Positions 14,784 to 23,908 of a stretch of DNA of 64,000 nucleotides are shown in pieces. Positions within the stretch are counted from its first letter, which is position 1; each line of letters starts with the position of its first letter. Origin of the DNA: Kapaibacterium sp044224925. Lineage in GTDB: Bacteria; Bacteroidota; Ignavibacteria; Kapaibacteriales; Kapaibacteriaceae. The stretch lies in the NCBI GenBank assembly GCA_044224925.1, contig JBGAJM010000002.1, positions 124,001 to 188,000 on the forward strand, read 5' to 3'. The position numbers and the translations under genes were made by a program. Below the pieces are notes generated by a model. The model was not told the origin of the DNA, did not search any database, and saw nothing but the letters and a program-made list of their open reading frames with translations.

Positions 14784-16145
14784 TTACCCAAATAATGTTG
14801 AGAGGAGGGGCGATATTCTATCCACCGGAAGACACGACGACCGCACAGAGATCGAGAGAGCATCTAGACTAGATGTAGGCAAATATACTTGTTTCAGACC
14901 TAGCCTCAGCGATTCTTGTACGCGCTGCTCCGCAAAGGACACATGCCGCACTTCACCCGTAAGCCCCAATTCGCCGATGAAGACGGCGTTCGAGGGGGCA
15001 GGAGCGTCCATCACCGAGCTGGCCAAGGCCACCGCAACGGCCAGATCGATGGCGGGATCCTGGATCGCGATCCCTCCGGCGATGTTCACGAACACGTCGC
15101 TTTGACGTAACTGAACGCCTCCGCGTTTTTCGAGAATGGCCAGGATCATTTGTAAGCGTTTGGTTTCATATCCGGTGCTCACGCGCTGTGGGACCGAGTA
15201 TCCGCTGGCACTGACGAGTGCCTGGACCTCGACCAAGAGCGGTCTCGTCCCCTCCATCACAGCAACAATGGCCGTGCCCGGTTCACCCGCGCGACGGTGG
15301 GAAAGGAGCATTTCCGAAGGGTTGGGAACCTCATGGAGACCGTTGGCGGCCATATCGAAGACGCCGATCTCGTTCGTACTGCCGTAGCGGTTCTTGAGGG
15401 CCCTGAGGACCCGATAGGAGTACATTCCGTCGCCTTCGAACTGCAGAACCGTGTCCACCATGTGCTCGAGGACCTTCGGTCCGGCGATCATGCCGTCTTT
15501 TGTGACGTGACCGATGATGACGACCGGAATGCCGGAGCTCTTGGCACATCGTGTGAGCAAGGCGGTGCATTCTCGCACTTGACCAACGCTTCCGGGTGAA
15601 GAATCGAGCGTGTCCGTGATCATGGTCTGGACCGAGTCGATGATGGCCACACTGGGCTTCGTTCGCTCGATGATGGCCACAATGGTCTCGATATTGGTCT
15701 CGGAGCAGACATTGATCGAGCTGGCATCGAGACCAAGCCGATCTGAGCGGAGTTTGATCTGATGGAGGCTCTCTTCGCCGGTGACATAGAGTGCAGTGCC
15801 TTGCTGCCCTGCCGACATCTGCAGCATCAAGGTGCTCTTCCCCAAACCGGGGTCGCCACCCACAAGGACGATGCTCCCGGGCATCAGCCCACCGCCAAGT
15901 ACCCTATCAAGCTCGGGGATGCCCGTACCCAGTCGTGGCGCAATGCTCGTATCCACCTCGTCCAAGGCCAGTACCTGAGCTAGGGAGCGCGCCTCTGAGA
16001 CCCGCTTGGCGGACGAGCTGCGCGCCTCGCGATGCTCGATCTCTTCTACGAGGGTGTTCCAAGACTCGCATTGCGGGCACTTTCCGGCCCATCTCGGTGT
16101 TGAGTGGCCACATGCCGTACATCGGTAAACACTTCTTGTTTTCAT
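14784..16145 (-). CDS. radA: DNA repair protein RadA (Sms)
   Basis: A protein of 453 residues, close to the family length. A four-Cys zinc finger lies at the N-terminus (C9, C12, C23, C26), followed by a RecA-like ATPase with Walker A GGDPGLGKST near residue 98. The RadA-specific KNRFG motif appears as KNRYG. The C-terminal part is the Lon-like domain (VFVNIAGGIAIQDPAIDLA). RadA is a DnaB-type helicase that drives branch migration in recombinational repair. It is divergent from the phytoene synthase gene with only 46 bases between the starts. Confidence 0.96.
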   Translation of the reverse strand: MKTRSVYRCTACGHSTPRWAGKCPQCESWNTLVEEIEHREARSSSAKRVSEARSLAQVLALDEVDTSIAPRLGTGIPELDRVLGGGLMPGSIVLVGGDPGLGKSTLMLQMSAGQQGTALYVTGEESLHQIKLRSDRLGLDASSINVCSETNIETIVAIIERTKPSVAIIDSVQTMITDTLDSSPGSVGQVRECTALLTRCAKSSGIPVVIIGHVTKDGMIAGPKVLEHMVDTVLQFEGDGMYSYRVLRALKNRYGSTNEIGVFDMAANGLHEVPNPSEMLLSHRRAGEPGTAIVAVMEGTRPLLVEVQALVSASGYSVPQRVSTGYETKRLQMILAILEKRGGVQLRQSDVFVNIAGGIAIQDPAIDLAVAVALASSVMDAPAPSNAVFIGELGLTGEVRHVSFAEQRVQESLRLGLKQVYLPTSSLDALSISVRSSCLPVDRISPLLSTLFG

Positions 16146-16191
16146 AGGATCCGTTCAACACCTTCAAATTAGGGTAAATTCCACGCAGGCC

Positions 16192-17115
16192 ATGAAGAGA
16201 CCACTCACCCACCATCCCGCGTCGATCGACGAGTCGATCCGTATCGACACGGCGGTCGCGTACGAGTACTGCCGGCGGCTGACGTTCACGCATGCCAAAA
16301 CGTTCTACTTCGCCTCACATTTCATTCCGGGCCGGAAACGGAATGCCTGCTATGCCGTGTATGCGTTCTGTCGGTATGTGGATGATCTCGTAGATGTGGC
16401 GATGGAAAGCGGAGATGTGACACCGGCAGATGCGCGGCGGATCGTCGGCCAGTGGAACTCCGCCATCCAGAACGTCTACAATGGCCACGCTGCCAACCAC
16501 CCGATCGTGGTGGCGTGGGAAGACACCCTACGTCAGTTCTCCATACCGAGGAACCTCCCGGAGGAGTTGATCGAGGGCGTGCTCATGGATACCACGGTGA
16601 CGCGGTTTCGGACGTTCGATGAACTGCGGACCTACTGCTACAAGGTGGCATCGGTCGTGGGGCTCATGACCTCCGAGATCTTCGGATACACGTCGCCGAG
16701 TGCATTGGAGCGTGCGGTCGACCTCGGGATCGCCATGCAGCTCACCAACATCATCCGTGATGTGCGTGAAGACGCCGTGCTTGGCCGGATCTATCTCCCA
16801 CAGACCGACCTTGAGCGATTTGGTGTCGATGAGGCAGACATTCTCGCTCTTCGACAAACGCCTCAGTTGACGGAATTGATCAAGGAACTGGTCCGAACGA
16901 CAGAGTCCTACTATGAACAAGCCGATCTGGGCATTCCGCTGTTGGAGAAGGACAGTCGACTGACCGTAACGCTCATGAGCACGAACTATCGAAAGATCTT
17001 GGAGGAAGTTCGCCGTCGAGACTTCAACGTGATGCAAGGGCGTGTGAGCACGTCGTTGGCCAAGAAGCTGATGAGCATTCCGGCGTCGTGGTACAAGGTA
17101 CAGCGCGGCAGATAG
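16192..17115 (+). CDS. crtB: Phytoene/squalene synthase family protein
   Basis: A protein of 307 residues. Both aspartate-rich motifs of head-to-head prenyl synthases are present: YVDDLVD (D64, D65, D68) and NIIRDVRED (D190, E193, D194). Other family hallmarks are HAKTFYFASHFIP, AVYAFCRYVDD, YCYKVASVVGLM and GRIYLP. These enzymes join two GGPP to phytoene or two FPP to (pre)squalene. Length and motifs favour CrtB, but no carotenoid desaturase or hopanoid gene is nearby, so the product is uncertain. It is the only plus-strand gene in the first 41 kb and ends tail to tail with the gene at 17140. Confidence 0.85.
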   Translation: MKRPLTHHPASIDESIRIDTAVAYEYCRRLTFTHAKTFYFASHFIPGRKRNACYAVYAFCRYVDDLVDVAMESGDVTPADARRIVGQWNSAIQNVYNGHAANHPIVVAWEDTLRQFSIPRNLPEELIEGVLMDTTVTRFRTFDELRTYCYKVASVVGLMTSEIFGYTSPSALERAVDLGIAMQLTNIIRDVREDAVLGRIYLPQTDLERFGVDEADILALRQTPQLTELIKELVRTTESYYEQADLGIPLLEKDSRLTVTLMSTNYRKILEEVRRRDFNVMQGRVSTSLAKKLMSIPASWYKVQRGR

Positions 17116-17117
17116 GG

Positions 17118-17138
17118 GGTTGGGCGAGCGACCCGACC
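17118..17138. terminator. Possible bidirectional terminator between convergent genes
   Basis: GGTTGGG and CCCGACC can pair (one G-U pair) around a 7-base loop. They fill the 24-base space between the convergent ends of the phytoene synthase gene and the gene at 17140. No clear U-tract follows on either strand, so support is weak. Confidence 0.3.
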
Positions 17139-17139
17139 G

Positions 17140-17994
17140 TTAGCGATAGAAGTATCGGATGTTCGTGACGAGGAACTTCCCGTACTCAAAGTCACCGTGG
17201 GGCATGTTCCAGATGAAATCGACCTCCGTTGGGATCATCACGCCCTCGACCTCGCGGTACTCCCTGCACTGCATCGTGAACTGATGCTGTTCGAAGCCAC
17301 TCTTCAGGTCGCGGAACTTGTCCGTCGTGACGATCCGTTCGATCTGACCGATGCTGTTCACATGGACAATGGCTTGAACGGTCGTTCCCTCGTCCGTGAT
17401 GACGGCGCGGGCACTTGTGGCATCGATCTCTTCCCACCGGAGTGTGCGCGTGGGCAGGAGTCCCGTTGGCAACCAGACAAGCTCGCAAAGGAAGCGGAAC
17501 AGCATGGAAGCATCCGTTTCTTCCCCCTCGACATCCTGCAAGGAGATCGCACCATATAGTTTGATGTGACCACTGCCACGACCTTCGTGATACGTGAGCT
17601 TGGCCGTGCGCCAGAACAATCGATGGTGCTGTAGAACCGCATCCCAGACGAATCCCGGCTCCATACCGCTGATGTATTCCGTGGCACGTACATCGAACCA
17701 CGAACTTTCAGGGCTATGGCGGAATTGTGCCTCTTGTCGGAGTATGGCGTACCGAATGTTCGGTTGGCCCTCTCGCAGCGCGTAATGGAAGTAGCGTTGC
17801 ACTGGGACCGGCAGGTCTGCAACAAGGGCTTGACTGAAATTGGGAAGCGTTTGCTTACCGATCGACGCGAGCAAGGCACTTATATGGCGACGTACGAACA
17901 GTCGCGAGACCAGTGCGCTCATGCCAATGAGGACGATCAGCGTCACAACGACAACGCCCAGGATCAAGACCTCTTTCGGGATCGACCAGATCAT
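17140..17994 (-). CDS. Membrane-anchored protein of a conserved unknown family (DUF6544-like)
   Basis: A protein of 284 residues from the ATG at 17994, chosen because GGAGG lies six bases before it and because it overlaps the stop of the upstream membrane gene (ATGA). A longer frame to 18219 runs over that gene and is rejected. An N-terminal membrane segment (VLILGVVVVTLIVLIGMSAL) is followed by a soluble domain with LPVPVQRYFHYALREGQP, WFDVRATEYISGMEPGFVW and a C-terminal part ending YFYR. The LP.PVQRY..YAL..GQP signature recalls a family of unknown function (DUF6544/DUF6920), by memory only. It ends the string of genes running on from the ATP synthase operon. Confidence 0.75.
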   Translation of the reverse strand: MIWSIPKEVLILGVVVVTLIVLIGMSALVSRLFVRRHISALLASIGKQTLPNFSQALVADLPVPVQRYFHYALREGQPNIRYAILRQEAQFRHSPESSWFDVRATEYISGMEPGFVWDAVLQHHRLFWRTAKLTYHEGRGSGHIKLYGAISLQDVEGEETDASMLFRFLCELVWLPTGLLPTRTLRWEEIDATSARAVITDEGTTVQAIVHVNSIGQIERIVTTDKFRDLKSGFEQHQFTMQCREYREVEGVMIPTEVDFIWNMPHGDFEYGKFLVTNIRYFYR

Positions 17995-19379
17995 CGTGTA
18001 CCTCCGGTGGTCCATCGTTGAAGACGTTGGGACGCGAGTTGGAACACCGTCGTCCCGGCAATGAACATGTACACAAAGGGAAGGATCTTGAAGAGTCCAC
18101 GACGAAGCGTCTGATCGACGACGGCTGACGCGAAGATCGTTCCGACCACCAGCAGCACGATGAACGTCACAAGGATCCACATCGCCGGCAGGACGATGTT
18201 CCAGGAAGCCTTTTTCCAAACGGTAACGGCAATGTCAATGGCCACAATGGCAACGAACCCGTAGAAGGTCATCCCCCAGTAGCCCACATCGGAGAGGACG
18301 TTCGCGAACATGAGACCGGTCACGGAAAGGAATCGAGCCGGGTCGAATCCGATGAGTTCGGCGGCCGTGTCGGGACGAACGGGTAAGTACGCTCTGAACC
18401 AGAGCACATGCCACAATGCGAACACGGCGATCACGATGCCACCCGTGGCAACCATCCAAGTAAGGACCTGACGAGTATTCCAGGTTTTGATAAGGAACGG
18501 TATCATGGCCAGGAGCATCACGCCAATAAGGAGGAACGATTCCGAGCGGGACCAAGCGGCACCGGCCAAGAAGAGCGTACTTGCCCACAGCAACGACGTT
18601 TTCTTTTGCTCAATGGCCATGATCATCAAGATGCCGCCGATGCTGTAGTACACGGCATTCGCAAAATCCGTTTGCATAAGGAGCGTGTATCCGTACAGCT
18701 CGGGGATCATGATGAAGAAGATCCACAGGACGTCGGCAATGAACGGGTGAACACGTTCACGAAGGAACGTGAACATGAAGGTGTACATCGAGATCGAGAG
18801 CACCGACAGCCACACCTGCCCGAACGGGAAGCCGATCGACCGGGTGATCACCTGCTGCAGCATGGCAAAAGGCGCATAGAATGGCTGGTTCGACAGGTGG
18901 CCGGCAAGGATCGGGTCTCGATAGATGCTACAGTTCAAGGTACCCTCTTGCACTGCCGTCTTCGCCACAAGGTCGATCCCGGCCATGGCATCGAATGGTG
19001 TGACCGGCCAGTAGAAGGTAGCCCAAACGCTGATGTACAACAGGTAGATGCCGATCGCCAACGTCACAACATCATACATCGACAGCGTCCACCGGGGTGA
19101 ACGGAAGAGGCCTGCGTAGTAGGAGCCCAGTTGTCGGGGCGGCACATGGAGTGCCACGACGCCACCAAGGGCGCTCAGCACGATGGAGCCGATTGAAATG
19201 GGAATGTTCACGAGTTGCGTCAGGAACAGGAGGAGGCTATGCAGGAACATGCCCGAGATCACACTGAGTGCAATGGTCATCGGGCGAGAAAGCTGCACGC
19301 GAAGTCTACCGAGCACGGCAAGACCCAAGGCAAACTCAAGCGCCACGATCACGAACATCAAACCAAATGCATTTCCCAT
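17991..19379 (-). CDS. Polytopic membrane protein, possibly glycosyltransferase-like
   Basis: A protein of 462 residues with ten or more hydrophobic segments spread over its length. An outward loop after about the fourth segment holds PVTPFDAMAGIDLVAK and later NQPFYAPFAM. Acidic residues in the first large loop of a polytopic protein recall lipid-linked sugar transferases (GT39/GT83-like), but no diagnostic motif is seen and this is only a suggestion. It is preceded five bases upstream by the gene at 19385-19909 and overlaps the next gene by four bases. Confidence 0.7.
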   Translation of the reverse strand: MGNAFGLMFVIVALEFALGLAVLGRLRVQLSRPMTIALSVISGMFLHSLLLFLTQLVNIPISIGSIVLSALGGVVALHVPPRQLGSYYAGLFRSPRWTLSMYDVVTLAIGIYLLYISVWATFYWPVTPFDAMAGIDLVAKTAVQEGTLNCSIYRDPILAGHLSNQPFYAPFAMLQQVITRSIGFPFGQVWLSVLSISMYTFMFTFLRERVHPFIADVLWIFFIMIPELYGYTLLMQTDFANAVYYSIGGILMIMAIEQKKTSLLWASTLFLAGAAWSRSESFLLIGVMLLAMIPFLIKTWNTRQVLTWMVATGGIVIAVFALWHVLWFRAYLPVRPDTAAELIGFDPARFLSVTGLMFANVLSDVGYWGMTFYGFVAIVAIDIAVTVWKKASWNIVLPAMWILVTFIVLLVVGTIFASAVVDQTLRRGLFKILPFVYMFIAGTTVFQLASQRLQRWTTGGTR

Positions 19380-19384
19380 AGAGG

Positions 19385-19909
19385 TCAGTCCGTAGGCCGG
19401 TTGTTCGATCGTTCATTGCGATAGACGGTCAAGATCGAGTCGACGTTCGTCCGTCCACCCCTCCGATGAATACTGATCCCACCCTGTGGTTGAAACAGGA
19501 CGAACACGTTTGCGGAGTGCGCGCGCGCCGAGTCACCATACATCACGGTAGGGATCGGTCCACAGAAATAGTAGAAGATCCGCTGGTCCACCCAGTAAGC
19601 ATCCGGGTAGAAATTCGTGACGTATTCTGCCGGGGGCAGCATGAGGGTATCGGTAGGGAGCAGTCGCTGACTGATCCATTGGACGATCTGATACGTGTAC
19701 TTATGGCGCTCCAGCATGCGCTGGTCCGGTCGCATCCGCGCGTTGTACTTATCGAGCACATCGTAGTAGATCCGGATGCGCTTCTCGTGCCACTTGCTGT
19801 ACACGTTGTGGTCGGGCGCCACCGTCAGAACAAGGACGAAGGAAAGGAGCAAGGCAACGGAAAGGATCAAGCCCTTCGCAGAAAAGAAACTTGGTCGCCC
19901 GGTACCCAC
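19385..19909 (-). CDS. Membrane-anchored protein of unknown function
   Basis: A protein of 174 residues read from a GTG at 19909, two bases after the atpG stop. One N-terminal hydrophobic stretch (LILSVALLLSFVLVLTV) looks like a signal anchor. The rest is soluble, with many Tyr and Arg residues (YDVLDKYNARMRPDQR, AEYVTNFYPDAYWVDQ) and a basic end. I do not recognise it. It sits next to the polytopic protein at 17991-19379, and the pattern of a soluble partner beside a large membrane protein suggests they work together. Confidence 0.65.
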   Translation of the reverse strand: MGTGRPSFFSAKGLILSVALLLSFVLVLTVAPDHNVYSKWHEKRIRIYYDVLDKYNARMRPDQRMLERHKYTYQIVQWISQRLLPTDTLMLPPAEYVTNFYPDAYWVDQRIFYYFCGPIPTVMYGDSARAHSANVFVLFQPQGGISIHRRGGRTNVDSILTVYRNERSNNRPTD

Positions 19910-19911
19910 CG

Positions 19912-20793
19912 TTACTGTCCAGAGAGCGCTTCGGCTCCACCAACGATCTCAAGCATTTCCTTCGTGATCGCGGCTTGCCGTTCACGATTATAGATCAGTT
20001 GGAGGGAGCTAATGAGGTCGCGAGCATTGTTCGTGGCATTCTCCATGGCCATCATTCGAGCGGCCTGTTCCGAGGCATTCGACTCGAGAAGGGCACGCCA
20101 TACTTGAATGTTCAAATACGTTGGCAGGAGCGTATCGAGAATGTCGGCACGGCTCGGCTCAAAAATGTAATCCACCGGATGTGATGCGGCCTTCATGGTC
20201 TCTGCAGGTGCGATCGGAAGGATCTGGGAGATCACAACTTCTTGCCGCATGGTCGAAATGAACTTGTTGTACACTGCCTCGACCTTATCGAAGCGAGCAG
20301 CTAAGAATCCATTCGACACGAGATCGGCGATATCATGTGCTGTGGTGAAGCTCAACTTCCCGAACACGTCGGGGTATTCCTTCGCGATGGGAAGGACGCC
20401 CTTGCCAAGCGAGCTTGCTGCTCGACGTCCAACAGGGATGAGCGAGATCGTCGCATCAGGATATTCCTTCGACAGGGCCACCAGATGCTGCGTCAGCGCA
20501 CGGAAGATGTTCGTGTTGAATCCACCGCAGAGTCCACGATCCGACGAAACAACGATGACGGCGATCGACTTGATCTCTTTCCGTGTTTCGAAGAACGGGT
20601 GGATGAAGTCCGTTTCGGCGGCCGCAAGATTGCTGAGGATCAGTTGAAGCTTGTCTGCGAACGGCCGTGCGGCCGTAATGGCCTCTTGGGCTCGACGGAG
20701 CTTAGCAGCGGCCACCATTCGCATGGCCTGTGTGATCTTCGACGTGTTCTTCACCGCGGTGACGCGGTTCTTGATTTCGCGTAGTGTTGCCAT
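19912..20793 (-). CDS. atpG: F1F0 ATP synthase gamma subunit
   Basis: A protein of 293 residues, normal for the family. The N-terminal rotor helix carries MATLREIKNRVTAVKNTSKITQAMRMVAAAKLR (residues 1-33), and the C-terminal helix has ENATNNARDLISSLQL and NRERQAAITKEMLEIVGGA. The central SDRGLCGGFN is the gamma signature. Gamma is the rotating shaft that links the c-ring to the catalytic hexamer. It starts nine bases after the hldD stop, so it is translated from the same transcript as atpA although hldD separates them. Confidence 0.97.
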   Translation of the reverse strand: MATLREIKNRVTAVKNTSKITQAMRMVAAAKLRRAQEAITAARPFADKLQLILSNLAAAETDFIHPFFETRKEIKSIAVIVVSSDRGLCGGFNTNIFRALTQHLVALSKEYPDATISLIPVGRRAASSLGKGVLPIAKEYPDVFGKLSFTTAHDIADLVSNGFLAARFDKVEAVYNKFISTMRQEVVISQILPIAPAETMKAASHPVDYIFEPSRADILDTLLPTYLNIQVWRALLESNASEQAARMMAMENATNNARDLISSLQLIYNRERQAAITKEMLEIVGGAEALSGQ

Positions 20794-20802
20794 AGGGTTC
20801 GA

Positions 20803-21765
20803 TCAGTAAGTGCGCCGCTCCGCAAGGAGATGGCGTTGGACATAGTCAGCAATGGAATCTTCGAGTGATCGAAACGAAGCCGATGGAATACGGGACCGAA
20901 GCGTTGTCATGTCCGCTTGCGTGTAGTTCTGATACTGCCCGCGCAGATGCTCCGGCATATCGACATAGCGGATGTTCGGTTCAAGCCCCATGGCCGCGAA
21001 CACCGCTGTTGCGAGATCGTTCCAGGTTCGGGCTTGACCTGTTCCCAGATTGAGGATGCCGTTCACGTCGGGTCGCTCGAGCAGCTCCATCACCACATCA
21101 CAGCAATCCTTCACGTAGACGAAGTCTCGCATCTGCCCACCATCCGGGTACGCCGCATCGTTGGACTTGAACAATGTGATGGTTCCGGTCTCGCGGATCT
21201 GTTGCACCGCCTTGTAGACCATGCTCGACATCGCACCCTTGTGATACTCGTTCGGACCGAAGACGTTGAAGAACTTCAATCCCACACATCGATCGGCATG
21301 TCCATTTCTGCGGACCCACAGATCGAAGAGGTGTTTCGAGAACCCATACATGTTCATGGGCTCCAGATCGACGGTCGTATCAGCATAGCCGTGCGAACCA
21401 TTCCCATACGTGGCAGCAGAACTCGCATAGATGAAACGTGCTCCGCGCTCGAAGGCGAATTCCGCGACATCGATGCTGTACTTGGTGTTGTTGTCGTAGA
21501 GATAGTCGGCATCCGTTTCCGTGGTCGCGGAACACGCGCCCATGTGGATCACTGCACGAACATCTCCGACATCACCAACGAGCATTTGATCTCGAAAGTC
21601 TTCCTTGCTCACGATGTCAATGAACGTTTTGCCAACAAGATTCTTCCACTTTTCACCGGCCGACCCAAGTGAGTCGACGATCAACACGTCCTCGTGCCCG
21701 CGCGCGTTCAATGTTGCGAGAAGGCAACTGCCAATGAAACCGGCGCCGCCAGTGAGGACGATCAT
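20803..21765 (-). CDS. hldD: ADP-L-glycero-D-manno-heptose 6-epimerase
   Basis: A protein of 320 residues of the extended SDR family. The NAD(P) loop is GGAGFIG (6-12) and the catalytic pair is Y140/K144 in MYGFSKHLF. FNVFGPNEYHKGAMSSM and DGGQMRDFVYVKD are specific to HldD (RfaD), which makes the L,D-heptose donor for the LPS inner core. It lies inside the ATP synthase operon, ten bases after atpA and nine before atpG, on the same strand. No other heptose gene is in the window, so this looks like an insertion into a conserved order. Confidence 0.95.
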   Translation of the reverse strand: MIVLTGGAGFIGSCLLATLNARGHEDVLIVDSLGSAGEKWKNLVGKTFIDIVSKEDFRDQMLVGDVGDVRAVIHMGACSATTETDADYLYDNNTKYSIDVAEFAFERGARFIYASSAATYGNGSHGYADTTVDLEPMNMYGFSKHLFDLWVRRNGHADRCVGLKFFNVFGPNEYHKGAMSSMVYKAVQQIRETGTITLFKSNDAAYPDGGQMRDFVYVKDCCDVVMELLERPDVNGILNLGTGQARTWNDLATAVFAAMGLEPNIRYVDMPEHLRGQYQNYTQADMTTLRSRIPSASFRSLEDSIADYVQRHLLAERRTY

Positions 21766-21775
21766 ACTTCGTTCC

Positions 21776-23329
21776 TTAGCTCAACGTTGCCTTGAACCGC
21801 TCCGTGAAGCCGTCCAATGCTGCCGTGAGCCTGGTCTTGACATCATCGGTGATCTCTTTCTTCACCGTGATGCTGTCCAAAATGTCGGCGTGACTCGAAC
21901 GCATGAAGTCGATGAGCTGCTGCTCATACTGCTTCACCGAATTCGTCGGCAGATCATCCATGTATCCGCTGGTTGCGGCCACGATCGTGATCACCTGCTC
22001 TTCGACCGGTACCGGCGAGTATTGAAGCTGCTTCATCACTTCCATCAGGCGTGCGCCACGACGGAGTTGTTGTTGCGTGGACTTGTCGAGGTCGGAACCG
22101 AACTTGGCAAATGCCTCCAGTGCCCGATACTGCGCCAACTCCAACTTCAATGGCCCTGCCACCTTCTTCATGGCCTTGATCTGTGCATTACCACCCACAC
22201 GCGAAACAGAGATACCGATGTTCAACGCAGGACGAATACCGGCATTGAACAGGTTTGGCTCGAGGTAGATCTGTCCGTCCGTGATGGAGATCACGTTCGT
22301 TGGGATGTAGGCCGACACGTCGCCTGCCTGTGTTTCGATGATCGGCAGTGCCGTAAGCGAACCACCGCCGAGCGCATCGCTGAGCTTGGAAGCGCGTTCC
22401 AGCAAACGGCTGTGGAGATAGAACACATCGCCGGGATATGCTTCACGTCCCGGTGGACGGCGAAGCAGCAACGATACTTGACGATAGGCGGCTGCTTGCT
22501 TCGTGAGATCGTCGTAGATCACCAGTGCGTGGCGACCTGAATCGCGGAAGTACTCTCCGAGTGAACAACCGCAATAGGGAGCGATGAACTGCAAGGGAGC
22601 AGGATCCGAAGCAGAGGCCATCACAACGGTCGTGTATTCCAGAGCGCCATACTTTTCGAGCGTCGAAACAACGTTCGCAACCGTAGAGCCCTTTTGACCG
22701 ATCGCCACGTACACACAGAACACCGGCTTGATGCCGCGCTCTTGTGCTTCCTTCGTATGCGTGTACTTCTGATTGATGATCGTGTCCAATGCCACCACGG
22801 TCTTGCCCGTTTGACGGTCGCCAATGATCAGCTCACGCTGACCGCGTCCGATGGGGATCAACGCGTCGACGGCCTTGATACCGGTCTGCAACGGCTCGGT
22901 GACCGGCTGACGGTCGATCACACCAAGGGCCTTGCGTTCGATCGGGAAGAAGGCCGATTCCTTGATGGGACCTTTTCCGTCGATCGGAAGACCCAGCGGG
23001 TTCACGACTCGACCGAGCATTGCCTCACCAACGGGGACAGATGCAATGCGACCTGTACGCTTTGCTTGATCGCCTTCTTTCACGAGTGAGTCATCGCCGA
23101 AGAGAACAACACCAACGTTGTCTTCTTCCAGGTTGAGCACCATGCCAACGACGCCGTTCGGGAACTCTACGAGTTCCGACATCATGACCTTGCTCATTCC
23201 ATACACGCGAGCCACACCGTCTCCGATCTGGAGAACGGTTCCCACTTCGTAGATATCGGTTTCTTTTTCGAAGCCCGAAAGTTGTCGACGGAGTATCGCG
23301 GAGATCTCGTCCGGTCGAACATCAGCCAT
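21776..23329 (-). CDS. atpA: F1F0 ATP synthase alpha subunit
   Basis: A protein of 517 residues, typical for alpha. It has the N-terminal helix with MADVRPDEISAILRRQL, the beta-barrel domain (VGTVLQIGDGVARVYG), the P-loop GDRQTGKT near residue 170, and the alpha signature PAINVGISVSRVGG in the form PALNIGISVSRVGG. Alpha subunits bind but do not hydrolyse nucleotide and form the hexamer with beta. The beta (atpD) and epsilon (atpC) genes are not in this operon, as in many Chlorobiota and some Bacteroidota. The gene starts 39 bases after atpH. Confidence 0.98.
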   Translation of the reverse strand: MADVRPDEISAILRRQLSGFEKETDIYEVGTVLQIGDGVARVYGMSKVMMSELVEFPNGVVGMVLNLEEDNVGVVLFGDDSLVKEGDQAKRTGRIASVPVGEAMLGRVVNPLGLPIDGKGPIKESAFFPIERKALGVIDRQPVTEPLQTGIKAVDALIPIGRGQRELIIGDRQTGKTVVALDTIINQKYTHTKEAQERGIKPVFCVYVAIGQKGSTVANVVSTLEKYGALEYTTVVMASASDPAPLQFIAPYCGCSLGEYFRDSGRHALVIYDDLTKQAAAYRQVSLLLRRPPGREAYPGDVFYLHSRLLERASKLSDALGGGSLTALPIIETQAGDVSAYIPTNVISITDGQIYLEPNLFNAGIRPALNIGISVSRVGGNAQIKAMKKVAGPLKLELAQYRALEAFAKFGSDLDKSTQQQLRRGARLMEVMKQLQYSPVPVEEQVITIVAATSGYMDDLPTNSVKQYEQQLIDFMRSSHADILDSITVKKEITDDVKTRLTAALDGFTERFKATLS

Positions 23330-23368
23330 AACGGTACCTTGTGTTGAGCGTGAGTAGTTGTGTCTGGG

Positions 23369-23905
23369 TTAGTTGAGCATGGTTGCGCGAAGGCGCTCCA
23401 GTTGCCCATGAATACTGCTGTCCAAAACCGTGTCGCCGATCTTCACCGCAATGCCGCCAATGAGCGAAGCATCGATATGATAGGTCACGGCCACGGTCAT
23501 TCCTGTTCTCTTTTCGAGTTGCGCAACGATCTTCGCACGCGATGCTTGGTCCAGTTCGAATGCGGACGTGACATCGACGCGAGTGATGCGACGGTGCCGA
23601 TCATAGAGCACACCGAGCTCGCGGATCACGTCGGCGTAATACATCTCTCGGTTCTTGTGGATCAACAGGTACAAGAAGTTCATCATCAGTGGCGACACGG
23701 ATGACTCGAAGATCTCCTTGACGAGATTCTTCTTCTTGGTGTTATCGATCGCGGGATTGCGGAGCGCTGCTCGCAACTCGGACGAGGATGCACCGGCATG
23801 GGCGAGCACTTGGATGTCCGACTCGATCACATCGAGCTGGTTCATCGCAATGGCAGAGTCGAGCAGTGCCTGCGCGTACCGACGGGCTATGCGTTGTACG
23901 GACAT
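23369..23905 (-). CDS. atpH: F1F0 ATP synthase delta subunit
   Basis: A protein of 178 residues (E. coli delta has 177). It starts MSVQRIARRYAQALLDSA, the standard opening of delta, with the six-helix N-terminal domain (LRAALRNPAIDNTKKKNLV) and a C-terminal part with AVTYHIDASLIGGIAVKIGDTVLDSSIHGQLERLR. Delta joins the b stalk to the top of the F1 hexamer. It starts three bases after the atpF stop. Confidence 0.95.
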   Translation of the reverse strand: MSVQRIARRYAQALLDSAIAMNQLDVIESDIQVLAHAGASSSELRAALRNPAIDNTKKKNLVKEIFESSVSPLMMNFLYLLIHKNREMYYADVIRELGVLYDRHRRITRVDVTSAFELDQASRAKIVAQLEKRTGMTVAVTYHIDASLIGGIAVKIGDTVLDSSIHGQLERLRATMLN

Positions 23906-23908
23906 CGA

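Noticed and set aside
17995..18219. Longer N-terminus for the gene at 17140
   Set aside because: The extension overlaps the polytopic membrane gene by over 200 bases and lacks a ribosome site, whereas the ATG at 17994 has GGAGG and an ATGA overlap.
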